This document shows, piece by piece, positions 22,601-32,695 of a DNA stretch of 64,000 nucleotides. Each line of letters starts with the position of its first letter. The stretch's first letter is position 1. Location: NCBI GenBank assembly GCA_018466975.1, contig CM031560.1, positions 992,001 through 1,056,000 on the forward strand, read 5' to 3'. The notes under the pieces are model-generated. The model searched no databases, was not told where the DNA came from, and saw only the letters and a list, made by a program, of their open reading frames with translations. A program made the position numbers and the translations under genes. Source of the DNA: Sparassis latifolia. Its lineage: Eukaryota > Basidiomycota > Agaricomycetes > Polyporales > Sparassidaceae.

Positions 22601-24602
22601 ACTATGAACACCGCCAAGAGCAGAAGGGGATCTCCGCGCTGCAGCGGGTGGTCGAAATAGCGACCTAACGTCGGTGAGTGATACTGGCTTGAGTGAGCAA
22701 GAGAGACCACTAACTTGTGGTGATCGCATCTGGCGGTGCTGCAGGGCCCTTCACCTTTTCAATCCATTCTTGCACATCTGAAATGTTCAAGGTGAGCCGT
22801 TCTAACATTGCATCGCGCAAAATGATCGTTAATTGGTCGCGCAACGTCAACTTCTCTAGCTTGGCGCAGGTTTCCTGAAACCAAGCCAGCTCCTCGCACA
22901 GTGTAGTGCAGGCAGCCGCAGCAGCTTTGCTGTCTTGGGGGGCCACAATACCCTCATCTTTTACACGCGAAGTGCTCAAGAAACAGTCTCGGATCTCGTA
23001 ATCGACAATCCAAAGCCCAGGTAGGGAAGTGAGCGGGGGTGGAATGGGTGGAAGGGGGGACACTGTAGGCTGGGAGGGGGGCACTGTTGAAGATGGGTGC
23101 CGGGCCGGTGGTGGGGGCGGTGGTGGCAGTGCAGACTCTGCGGTAGGTTCATCCGTGAGTGCGTCCTTCAAAGTTAATTCAAAGATCCGGTCTGCTAGTT
23201 CGTCGCCTTCGACAGTGATGTCAGTTATGAAAGATAATCTTTTCTATCAATAAGTAGCAAATTTTCATAAGAATTGCCACTTTTAAGTAGACTTATTTGT
23301 AGGTGCATAGATTAACTCAGGATAATCTTAATATAATCTTTCAGATAATCTGAGGATAATCTTTTGGATAATCTGAGAATAATCTGAAAATTAGCAACAA
23401 AATACAATTTTAACTTTGACACCAGCCAGGATTGAACCCTAGACCTTAGGTTGATTTTATAGAATATAATTCCAAGTGACACTTTAGACCACTTGACCAT
23501 TAGGCCATACATCACAACTATCTTATATTAAATTAGACATCTTTTTCTTGAAAAAGACTTAGCCAAATTCTGTCTATTAAAAAAGAGTAAGTAAAAGACA
23601 CTTGACTTTTATCATAGATAGACAAGACTTATAGACAAACAGTACTCTGCATCTTATTATAGTCTTGTTCTACAGCTTACAGTTTTTATAAACTATCATG
23701 CAGTATCATAGAGTGTCTTAATATAGTCATCTATAATATATAACAAGTTATTGAGAGACAGTATTTTATTTGTTCAATTTAGGCTTATACTCTAGAGTCT
23801 ATTATATTATAGACTGAGCACTTATATATACAAGATCTTTATAGCTATCTTCTAATTGTATAGCAAAGTTCTGTTTTGCTGAAGTAACTGTAGAAACATA
23901 TATTCTATTAATTACATATTATACTACATTATATGAAGGCTGCAAGCATTAGAAAAGACTATAAGACTCAGAGTAATGTTTGTTTATAAGTCTTGTCTAT
24001 CTATGATAAAAGTCAAGTGTCTTTTACTTACTCTTTTTTAATAGACAGAATTTGGCTAAGTCTTTTTCAAGAAAAAGATGTCTAATTTAATATAAGATAG
24101 TTGTGATGTATGGCCTAATGGTCAAGTGGTCTAAAGTGTCACTTGGAATTATATTCTATAAAATCAACCTAAGGTCTAGGGTTCAATCCTGGCTGGTGTC
24201 AAAGTTAAAATTGTATTTTGTTGCTAATTTTCAGATTATTCTCAGATTATCCAAAAGATTATCCTCAGATTATCTGAAAGATTATATTAAGATTATCCTG
24301 AGTTAATCTATGCACCTACAAATAAGTCTACTTAAAAGTGGCAATTCTTATGAAAATTTGCTACTTATTGATAGAAAAGATTATCTTTCATAACTGACAA
24401 AGATGCCTTCGAGCACAGAAGACGTCTGGTACTTTTGGAAGTAAATATTTCTTATGTGTTTTTGTTAATTGCTTACCTTCTTGCGTCTTCTGTCTGCTCT
24501 CTGATGCGCGCGGAGCATATTCCAATCTCTAAACTGACCCTGACAGTTGAACGTTTTGCAGTAGCATGGCCGTGCTCGGCCTGCACCCTTCGTCGCGGGC
24601 AT
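19603..24602 (-). CDS. Tnp2-family (CACTA/EnSpm-type) transposase, interrupted by an insertion
   Basis: The transposase most likely responsible for the 28-kb element. Exon 1 (ATG 24602) codes a Cys-rich start, MPATKGAGRARPCYCKTFNC, typical of the N-terminal zinc motif. Exon 2 continues LTDITVEGDELADRIFE, then a Pro-rich stretch. A second Cys cluster (YATCPSCCCTY) follows. The core (about 22173-21505) has VDWFNPYLNKMAGLS, YLAGIIPGPKEP, DLPGSRKVGG and FCSQCH. MHNIFLGVTQFHSRK, ELSFWLPRPVHEM, and a C-terminal half with NHHNALHLGDFLMRFGPVHGWW match the Tnp2 family. It ends around 19603. A 1.16-kb foreign element lies at the intron 1/exon 2 border (23228-24390). The rest looks open with ordinary introns, so the gene is probably disrupted but not decayed. 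Confidence 0.85.
23418..23514 (-). other. tRNA-like sequence with A and B boxes, left arm
   Basis: The inverted-arm twin of the tRNA-like sequence at 24104-24200, identical in sequence and on the opposite strand, so two potential pol III promoters face each other within the foldback element. Confidence 0.45.
24104..24200 (+). other. tRNA-like sequence with A and B boxes, right arm
   Basis: Contains an A-box-like TGGTCAAGTGG (24119-24129) and a B-box-like GGTTCAATCC (24180-24189), about 51 bases apart. GGCC/GGTC can pair as a D stem, and CTAGG/CCTGG as a T stem around a GTTCAAT loop. The acceptor stem pairs poorly and no normal anticodon arm is seen, so it is not called a tRNA gene. It may be a tRNA-derived pol III promoter. 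Confidence 0.45.
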
Positions 24603-25034
24603 GGGATCAGGGCTGGATCACTAAGGGGCAGATGCTCGTGATATTTATAGACACGTGTTTATAGACAGGCAGCAAATATAGCGTAAGTTTTACATGATTG
24701 CATTGTGATATGAAAATCGCTAATCTCGTTACATCCATTGTTCACGGAGCGGCTGAGAAGGTCGAATAGACATGCGAACTTCCGATAAGTTCCCCATTGT
24801 TGCATTGTAGTTTGACAGTCGCTGGTCACAAGGCACAGTGTTGTGGTGCGAGATATGAGCAGGCGAACGTGAGAGGACGGGCAAGTCACCTGCGATGTCG
24901 CAGCCTTCCAGTGTGCTCACTGCCGACAAGGACGGCTGGTATAGGCCAGCCGTCAATACAGACGCAGGAGTCCAGTCAACTTTGTGAGTGTAGTCGCATA
25001 TCGCGTGGGTACGTTGGCTTACATTCACGATAGT
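24603..25034. promoter_or_regulatory. Divergent region between transposase and MSSDETDGE gene
   Basis: The 432 bases separate the divergent start codons at 24602 and 25035. Imperfect repeats TGCATTGTGATATG (about 24697) and TGCATTGTAGTTTG (about 24801) resemble the subterminal ATTGT motif, so transposase autoregulation is possible. No coding evidence. Confidence 0.35.
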
Positions 25035-26753
25035 ATGGCTCTGCGGAATGACTTGGCAGAGGAATTCACCGTAGGTAAGAATATTTTTCTTCTACGACCT
25101 TGTCGAACTTAACGCTGTTCGCCCCTGGTGTAGAGAGAATGCTCTGTCCCCACCCTACAATTCCCGGGTCGTTCATAGATTCTCGCGAGGGACTCGCCAC
25201 CAGCACTCATATGGACGAAGTGCAGCCTGCTCCCCTTCAGGTGGACAAGGCACAAGGCGCTCCTCCTGGCTTGGATGGTTCAGTCCCTCAGCTAGGGTCT
25301 GTCGGTCCTAAATCCCTGCCTTTGCTTGCCCCTACGCATCACATTGAGCCGCGGCAACCTACTCCGCCCCCTGCGAACATTGGAGGAATGGCAAAGGAAT
25401 CCCTGGCACCTGCGCCGACAGTTGAGGTCACAGCCATGCAACAGCTGGTCGAATTTATCGGCCTCGCTGTCGATCAATCGGTGCAGAAGGCACTTTCCAA
25501 CTTCACTCCGGTACTCGAACGCCAGAACGAGATCATTAGGCAGTTGGCCCCTCTGGCTACGCTTTTACCGTCGGCGCGGGCATCGACATCTGCCAAGAAC
25601 GAAGGGCGGTCCACTGTCTCCCACTCCATGCCGAATGGTGAATATGATGGCGGAGAGGAGGATAACGACGATTGCGATGATGCGCCGATCTCGCGTGTCA
25701 AGCGCTCCAGAGGAGAACGTGATAACGTCTTTCATGTGAGTAGCACGCTTATAGCTTATTCTCATTCTGAATTAACCTACAGGATCGCTTTCGAGAATAC
25801 CTGAAGGTGAAAGGTCTTCTACCGAAGGCTCGAGACAGCCCCCTCTCTCCGGTCCCGAAGCCGGAAATCATGCAAGCATGGCACGATGGCGAGGGGGATG
25901 GTCCCGATGTCGCTGCTCCCCTGATCGAGTGGTCGTTGCCGCTGAGTTCTGCGTGGAACAAGGAGGTGATCCACATCGTCACTGAGGAGTTTCTCAAGCA
26001 GGTAGCAGGAGGCGAGCACCCACCGCTTGTGTCCGATCCAGCGTGGACAATCACGACGGCATCACAGTGTTGCCTGCGCAAGCTGCAGAATGGGCCTCAC
26101 AAGCGATTCACAGAAGTGGAATTAATGGAGGACGAAGAAGTGGAGTCAGCGAGGAACACTGCGAAGAAGCAACGTAGGAAGAACAGTCGCAGGGAGACGG
26201 TACGTCATCTCAGTCTTTGATTTCGATTTGACTTATATATATTTGAAGGTGTATAAACGGCGCGGTGACATCATCGAGGTCAACCTTCAAGACAATCCGG
26301 CAATCTGGGGAAAAGTCAAGATTATCCACATGGCCTTAGGTCAAGGAGGCATGAGTTCGGATGAGACCGATGGCGAGTATACTCGTCGCAACGACAAGAA
26401 AGTTCGACGTGTTTGCTTGCCATGGCGCCATCCCTCTCTTGCTGCATTTTACAGGAACGTCGATTCTTATGAGGATGTGCACCCACTTCATCTCACGGAA
26501 CAAGGCAATTACTCGCTGTCTCGCATCTTTGAAGCAAATGCGTCGTCATCGTCCAAGAGAAAGCCGATCACGCAGTTGCCGAAGAACTTCTACAACCCCG
26601 ACTGGATGAAGACTATCACTCGTGCTCAGCGCAGTACCCTACGGTTCAAACTGGCATTCGAAATACCTGACCTCGTAAGAAGCGTCTTTGTGTGTCGTCG
26701 TTTGCTGGCTCACGTGTGAACCATAGCCAGAATTCGCGGCGAGGAGAAACTAA
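25035..26753 (+). CDS. Hypothetical 'MSSDETDGE' family protein of the element
   Basis: MALRNDLAEEFTV is joined in phase across an intron to ERMLCPHPTIPGSF. A Pro-rich region, a helical region (LVEFIGLAVDQSVQKALSNF) and an acidic-basic patch (EEDNDDCDD...VKRSRGERD) follow. After two introns come VYKRRGDIIEVNL and GMSSDETDGEYTRR, then VRRVCLPWRHPSLAAFYRNVDSY and LPKNFYNPDW, ending PEFAARRN at 26753. The 'GMSSDE' block with a basic flank and an aromatic C-terminal motif recurs in uncharacterised mushroom proteins associated with repeats. It is divergent from the transposase, so it may be the element's second transposition protein, comparable in position to plant CACTA TnpA; that is inference. 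Confidence 0.65.
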
Positions 26754-27261
26754 TGATACGGACTTAGGCAAATTACCTTCCACGGTGATCGCGGATGCGC
26801 TGACAGATCACATCGGTTGTAGTAATTGATCGAAATACTATTGTCATGTGTAGCTCCGTGCAGAGAATTCTGAGTTCTGAAGCTTCCCGAGCTGCCAAGC
26901 TGATCCGACGGTCAATGATTCTGCGCGCATCGCCATCTCATTATCCCTTATCGGTCCCGTCCAGATATGCAGCGTTATTGTTCTCGTCATTGGCTGAAAC
27001 ACGATGGTGGATCCCCAGGTGAGCTGATGCGCCTGTTCACATGCTCTGTTCGTGAACTAATCATTCGGTGCCACCATGGGCACTGCTGGACCGGTTGTGC
27101 ATTGTCCGCGGTGAATCAATGGTAAGTCTTCCATTGTCCGCTTCAGATCTCCATTGTTCTCACTGCTTCGTCACTCACCCCGCTGAAGTCTCGGATGCGC
27201 TATGTGCTGGTCGCTCTCGAGCATATTTAACTTTGAAAGAATCTCCATCCCACACTGTCCC
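26754..27261. other. Spacer inside the element
   Basis: No gene I can support in these 508 bases; only short frames without recognisable motifs. Confidence 0.3.
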
Positions 27262-27680
27262 ATGGGCTCGAATTATAGCACGCTTCGCTCCGGTTCCCCA
27301 AGCATACTTGGGAAACGGTCTACTCTCGATGATGCTCTTGATGCACCGCCAGCGAAAAGGCTCATGTCAGAAGTAAGCTTTCTGCATCCTCTGACCTGCA
27401 AGCACATATACCAATGATCACAGTTCTTGCGCGCCTTGAACCGTTGCACAAAGCAACAGCGCTGTGGATTTGTCGAAGATGCCCAGGTACGAGTTCTATG
27501 CTTTTCATGCCGGTAGTGTACTCATTGTTTAACCTTTAGGTTTTGTCCAAGCGTCGCCATGAGGAGGACGATTCGCAGCGTCACAAGAAACTTAAAGAAG
27601 ACGATTCCAATTCACAGACTGATAAGAGGGTTGTTGTGCATGCGATACGGTCTGCATCGTGCAGTCAGTATTCAGACTGA
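27262..27680 (+). CDS. Small basic hypothetical protein
   Basis: Three exons joined in phase 0: MGSNYSTLRSGSPSILGKRS...AKRLMSE, then FLRALNRCTKQQRCGFVEDAQ, then VLSKRRHEEDDSQRHKKLKE...SCSQYSD with TGA at 27678-27680. The protein is roughly 100 residues, basic, with several nuclear-localisation-like clusters (KRRHEE, RHKKLK). No family recognised. The next start codon is only 55 bases downstream on the same strand. Confidence 0.5.
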
Positions 27681-27735
27681 TGCACTTTCTCAGACACATC
27701 GTCCAGTCAATTCAAAGCACGTATTTCCCTTTTTG

Positions 27736-29162
27736 ATGCTCCCGGTCGAGCTAGGCAATATCATTCTCCATATTTTGGCGAACGATCGTGACACGTTATA
27801 CACACTTTCACTTGTGTCTGGGCTTCTCCGAGTCTACGTACTGCCGCTCTATCTAAAGGCCGCAGGCTTCATTGATTCCTCGAACAATGTCAGTCCAGTC
27901 ATAACTTATGAGCACACACGGCCCATCATCGTGTGGCGCGGCATGCAAGGCCTTCCTACTCCCCCATCTATGTGGATCCGTATCATCGCGAATGCAGCAA
28001 TGGCCAAACGCCAGCTTTACGGGTTGGTGGGATTCTTCATCTCGAGTCGTACCCAGCTCGCTATATCCAACATTGTCATCGAGCTCCACAACGCGCGGCT
28101 CGCTCTAGCCACATGCAAGTTCCTACAGACCGTGGCCTCGTCAGGGGTGTCGCACCTATGTCTGAAGTCGCGCTTGTCTAGCGATCTTCGAGCTATCGAG
28201 TCTCCTGAAGACATCCCTGTCGTCAACTCCGGTCTATTTTATCCTCGTCTGCAGAAGATGCAGGTCAAATCTGCCGTATTCTTCTCCGCGGAGTACATTA
28301 GTTGGACGGTTCACACCCTCAACAGCGCAGCGCTCACTGCGCTCGATCTCCAGCTCGACAACAGAGGTTCACCATCGTGGCGTCTTATTTTACCTCACCT
28401 CCACATGGAGCATCTGGAAACCCTCTACATCGATGGTGCGCTACCCATCAACACAATTTTCCGTTTCCTCCTTCATCATCCCAGCATACGTGAGCTCCGG
28501 ATTGGTCGCTTTACTCGCCCTGGTTTCCTCCCCTACGCCGCCCGTCCACCTAATATGGACCACCTCGAAGTCCTCGCGGGTTCTCACGACTACATAATCC
28601 CCTTACTTGCGCGGGGTCTTCCTGCACTGCAGCGTCTTGCGGTCATACCGGATCATCCTTCCGCGATTGGCCTATTTCTCGATTCCGAGCTCCGAGGGGT
28701 GATAAACAGTGCTCGACGCTGTACGCGTCTCCAAGAGCTCGACATCGCCCTTCCCTGTGGTTACATCGCACAGCCAGAATCCGACTCGTTCTTCATTGTA
28801 GACGACCCACAACACCTTCGCACGGAACGCGGTCTTTCGAACGTGCGCACGATCACCATCCGCGCTACATGGGACGCAGACGAATTTACCTTATCTTCAA
28901 CTCATCTGAGTGTTCTTGTAAGTTGCCCATTTCATTCGTTGCTTCGCCGCCATTCACATCAGCACAGAACAGCTTACCGGGGTGGCTAGATCTCTTTCCT
29001 TCGGTACGACACTTGCGTATAGTCGAGGGGCGCAGCGTCAAGTTAGACGCCAATCGACGTGCACAAGTCACTCAATTGTATCGTGCTTGTCCTTACCTAG
29101 AAGATATATCGATGTATGCGGGGGATAGGCACCTGGCGGAGTGTTGGAAGCGCGAGATCTGA
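27736..29162 (+). CDS. F-box/LRR-like protein carried in the element
   Basis: Exons 27736-28917 and 28968-29162 code about 458 residues. The start MLPVELGNIILHILANDRDTL resembles a divergent F-box (LPxEL..IL). After it come leucine-rich segments such as LTALDLQLDN, HLETLYIDGALP, SIRELRIGRFTRP, MDHLEVLAGSHD and TRLQELDIALPCG, typical of mushroom F-box/LRR proteins. It may be a ubiquitin ligase adaptor. The 50-base intron has GT...AG ends. It lies between the transposition genes and the right arm, so it is either captured host DNA or true cargo. Confidence 0.75.
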
Positions 29163-29210
29163 TGTATTTCCATGTCATGTATGTGTAAAGAAGTCAATGC
29201 CATTGAGCTT

Positions 29211-29424
29211 GCCGACGATTGTCTTGCGAGATCAGCCTCCAACCTGAAGACTTTCCACGACTTCCGAAGGTCATTTCAGGCACAGTAAATAAAAGTACAA
29301 CAAATGCGGCCGACAATCACGACGATTGTCTTGCGAGATCAGCCTCCAACCTTAAGACTTTCCACAACTTCCGAAGGTCATTTCAGGCACAGTAAACAAA
29401 AGTACAACAAACGCGGCCGACAAT
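29211..29424. repeat. 107-bp tandem duplication
   Basis: Two consecutive units, 107 bases apart, both starting GACGATTGTCTTGCGAG and ending AACGCGGCCGACAATCA or a close variant, with only a few differences. They lie just 3' of the F-box/LRR gene and are non-coding. Confidence 0.75.
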
Positions 29425-29536
29425 CATACAGAACCCCCGCGGAATGCCCCACACCCGACTGCCTCCCAGTAACCTTGTGCACATCTGATCAGTCAGGTTA
29501 TCTACCGATATAAATCACTCATCTTAAGGACTTACG

Positions 29537-29845
29537 TTAGACCGCCTCAGTAACATTGGAGAAGGGCAGCGCAGAGGAGGGCGGCGCGGCGGAGGGCGGC
29601 ACGGTGGAGGGCGGCGCGGAGGGCGATGCCCCTCCGGTGTTGATACCAAGGGCCGCACGAATGATCTCCACGGCCCGCTGCACCTTCAGCGCGATAGCCT
29701 CAGTCTGACTTACGTCGGCGCTAAGGGCCCGAATCTGGTTCTGTAAGTCACTGATGGAGGGTGCTGAGGCCACAGCAGTGCAAACAATGTTAATATCGAT
29801 TCACGTCAAAATGTATAATCATCACTTACGACCACGATTAGCCAT
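29537..29845 (-). CDS. Small coiled-coil protein 1, right module copy
   Basis: MANRG at 29845 is joined across an intron to PPSISDLQNQIRALSADVS, then LKVQRAVEIIRAALGINTG and an Ala/Pro/Ser-rich tail built of repeated PPS units, ending at 29537. It is a paralogue of the gene at 14863 with shared exon 1 and intron, but a different tail. Length about 80 residues. Confidence 0.5.
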
Positions 29846-30435
29846 GAGGATCAGTTTGGACAGTAGTGGGGGGATGGTGGTGGTGGTGGTGGTGGTATGC
29901 TCCGAACGTGAGATGGGGAAAGACTCGGAGACACCGCAATATATATAGGCATACCCCTCATGGGTCCCACGTGCCACGAAATTTATAATCTGACAGATCC
30001 AAAACAATAGACGCATTTCCACGAATTTCGCATCACGTACTCTGGGGTAAGAGAGGGTTCCCCATAGTACGCCGAAATTCGTGGAAATGCTTATGTTTCC
30101 TCGAAAGGTAGCTCCAGACTTATGGCTTCAGACTTATGGTATAGTTATGTCCACTTCAAACGAATTTATTTTCAGCAAGGATTATAGAAAACTTATTTAA
30201 TCTATCTTTAAATGTCCACATCGCCGAGCGGCACTTTGCGCACGCATGTACCTCGCCTCGCCCGTCTTCTCGTCGCGAGTCACGCAGATGGCCTGGCAGA
30301 ATGAATCGACGAGGTCCTTCGTGGTCTATACTTATCCTGTCGAGTCTCACACGCGACCTTCGCAGCCTTCGCGGGTGCCCGCCTAACGGAAGGACTAGAG
30401 ATAATTCTCCGTCCGCAAACGGAGCGCAAGATACA

Positions 30436-30931
30436 TTAATATTGAGCGAGGTACACGACACGAACAGCGAAACCAACGCCCCCCGCAAGCAGCTCAGGCA
30501 CCTGGGAATAGTGAATACAGGTGTCATCAATAGGATTTTGATCCACGTACGCACCGTAAGGGGGAGGGGGAGGGGTGCTCAATGATCCTCGCTCGGCGCG
30601 GACCAGCGCAGCCAGGTCGGCTGTAGCCTCTGCAAACTCTCGAACATGAACTGCACGTCGTCCCGACTGTTCGACTCGGAGCTCCATGGTCTTCACCTCC
30701 TTCTCTAAGATAAGGATCAGCTGCATTAATTTTTGTTGTTCACGCTTCAGGTCCTCGATCTCCTCCAGTAAGGACGTGCGCGTGTCCGACGAAGGCGGAC
30801 GGGATGTGCTCGCCACGTCCGTCTCGGTACTAGATTTTGGACATTGGACCGGGGACACGGAGACCTGTAGGCGAGTAACGTCAGCAACTGAAATGTGGAC
30901 AGCGAACTTCCGCATCCACCTTGTCTGACAT
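30436..30931 (-). CDS. Small coiled-coil protein 2, right module copy
   Basis: MSDKVDAE at 30931 joined to VSVSPVQCPKSSTETDVAS, then LLEEIEDLKREQQKLMQLI and a different coiled coil from the internal copy, followed by a Pro-rich stretch (STPPPPPYGAYVDQ), ending at 30436 unless a late intron is present. Its N-terminal half is nearly identical to the gene at 15954. Confidence 0.5.
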
Positions 30932-31070
30932 ATTTGCGGCCGACTTTTCGAAATTCTGAGGGAGTAGCGTGGACAGCGAAATCCGGGACGGATGGTGATG
31001 GGTTCGCATTATCAGCCTGGCAGCAGCAGGCAGGATATATAAAGGCAACATACCTGGGATTAGAAGCGTC

Positions 31071-31292
31071 GTGCCGGATGGTTCCACGAATACCTGTCGC
31101 GGAAGTCAACGAGAAGCACGGCGTCAGCACGGAATTCATGTAAGCGATGTGCATAGAGCACTCACATGGTACGCTCAGGTGGTCGATCCTCGTAATTTCC
31201 GACCATTCCATGAATACGCGCCAGGTATTGTAGAAAGCGGAGACGTCGAGACCTTGACGAAGGACCGGTATTTGCGAGTGATCGTTATGTAG
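31071..31292 (+). pseudogene. VVDPRNF last-exon fragment, right arm
   Basis: Right-arm counterpart of the SAP-like gene's last exon (GIVESGDVETLTKDRYLRVIVM). Here it is preceded by the sequence found in the internal copy rather than by SAP-like exons. A donor after GIH could join an upstream exon in phase, but no complete gene is seen. Confidence 0.4.
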
Positions 31293-31444
31293 CATCTGTA
31301 ATATCTGTATAGCCAGAGTGAGCCGTGGACGATGCGTCCATGGGCAACAACGTACGGTTCCGGGCTTTCAAGCAGAGCCAATATTGGCCTGTGGGTTGTT
31401 CTAGCGGCTCAGGCGCCAATTAATGGTGCGTTTTCGCGGTTCTT

Positions 31445-31891
31445 ATGTTTATGTTTGGTACAAACCCGATATGGCGCTCAATCATCAGAGATGTGGCTCG
31501 GATGGCTATGATACAGGTTCTAATACAATGTATACTATCGGCCCCTAATTCAAACAGGCGCGGCGCGCACGAGAACGGCTCAGCGAGGAAGAGGGCACCT
31601 GCGCAGAAGAGGGCGTTACGAGGAAGCCCTCAGGGCATCGAAGTGGGCGAGGAAAAGGGCGGCGATGACGGCACTGGAGCAGAAGAGGGCGATGGCATCG
31701 ACAACGACAACGGCGAGGAGGGCATGGGCGAGGAGGAGGAGGCAGACACGGCGACGGAAGAACTGGCCGATATCGCAGGGATGATGGAAATTCGAAGGCA
31801 AGGAAGAAGGCGCCCAAATTCTGGACAGCGGCCAGATGGCGCACGCGGTCTATTTGTGCGAGACAAACAGAGGCTGAGAAGCGGCTCGTGA
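31445..31891 (+). CDS. Glu-rich hypothetical ORF, right copy
   Basis: A 148-residue frame, one residue shorter than the two other copies through a 3-base deletion (NRRGAHENG for NRRGSAHENG). The frame is preserved, which hints at coding, but the evidence is thin. Confidence 0.35.
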   Translation: MFMFGTNPIWRSIIRDVARMAMIQVLIQCILSAPNSNRRGAHENGSARKRAPAQKRALRGSPQGIEVGEEKGGDDGTGAEEGDGIDNDNGEEGMGEEEEADTATEELADIAGMMEIRRQGRRRPNSGQRPDGARGLFVRDKQRLRSGS

Positions 31892-32695
31892 CAAGCGGCT
31901 CGTGACAAGTGGCCCGTGATGTGTGGCTGCCTTATTTGCGCGGGACAAAGCGACGGGATGCGTCAAAACTCCGCTGGAGGTGGAATGGGCGTTTCTTTCC
32001 TCTTGTTCTCGTTCCACCACCATCTCTCGGCCGTAGCGCTTGTCATTCGCTATGTGGCCTGGAGCCTTTAGTAACGTTGTAGTGTAGTTCGCTCTCTTTT
32101 GTAGTTTCATTGTTATTTATTCTTGTGGGGTCCTCGTTATCTTTAGCTATAGTATAGGTAGCCAAGCTGCCGGACGGTTTGTTTCATCGCCCTTTGCGCG
32201 GTTGCATACCAGAGTGGGATACAATCGAATTGCAGCCGATTTGGTTATTGATTACCTTACGCGTAAAAATTTCTGAAGACCCTTGACATTAACGCACCCG
32301 TGCGGTTACAGCCAGATTGCACCAGGTCGATTGTACACGCTGAGGTTGATAGGCTGACAGGCTGACAATAATGTATGTGCACGATATGGACGAAGGGCGG
32401 TGTAGCTATACTGACATGTTTCTCAATGTATAGGAGAATGCGGCGCTTGTGCATGCTCACGCACAACTGCAGGAGCAGCCGCTACATCGGAAATCTTCTC
32501 GGTGACACCTCATCACCAGCAGTGTGACGTTGAAGGACATTGCACGTGTTACTCGGAAGTAATTGTACATGTGGGCTGATTGGTGATGAACGCCTCGTGG
32601 TCGAAGCCTCGTGTACTCCAAGCGACGTCTCATAAGATACGATTGCTCAAATCTAACGGACACTATCCTGACCTCTCGGTACCACTGACGCTGCC

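Larger units (their letters stand above)
23228..24390. mobile_element. AT-rich foldback element with ~410-bp inverted arms and TA target duplication
   Basis: Begins TGAAAGATAATC at 23228 and ends GATTATCTTTCA at 24390, with TA on both sides (23226-23227 and 24391-24392). Removing one TA restores GTCAGTTAACTGAC, which puts the transposase exon back in frame. The arms (23228 to about 23641 and about 23977 to 24390) are almost perfectly complementary and surround an AT-rich centre of about 335 bases with no coding capacity. TA duplication and inverted ends suggest a non-autonomous Tc1/mariner-type element, but the very long arms are atypical. Base composition differs strongly from the flanks. 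Confidence 0.85.

Noticed and set aside
27559..27735. Upstream extension of the F-box/LRR frame to 27559
   Set aside because: That stretch is the last exon of the small basic protein in another frame; the F-box motif begins at ATG 27736.
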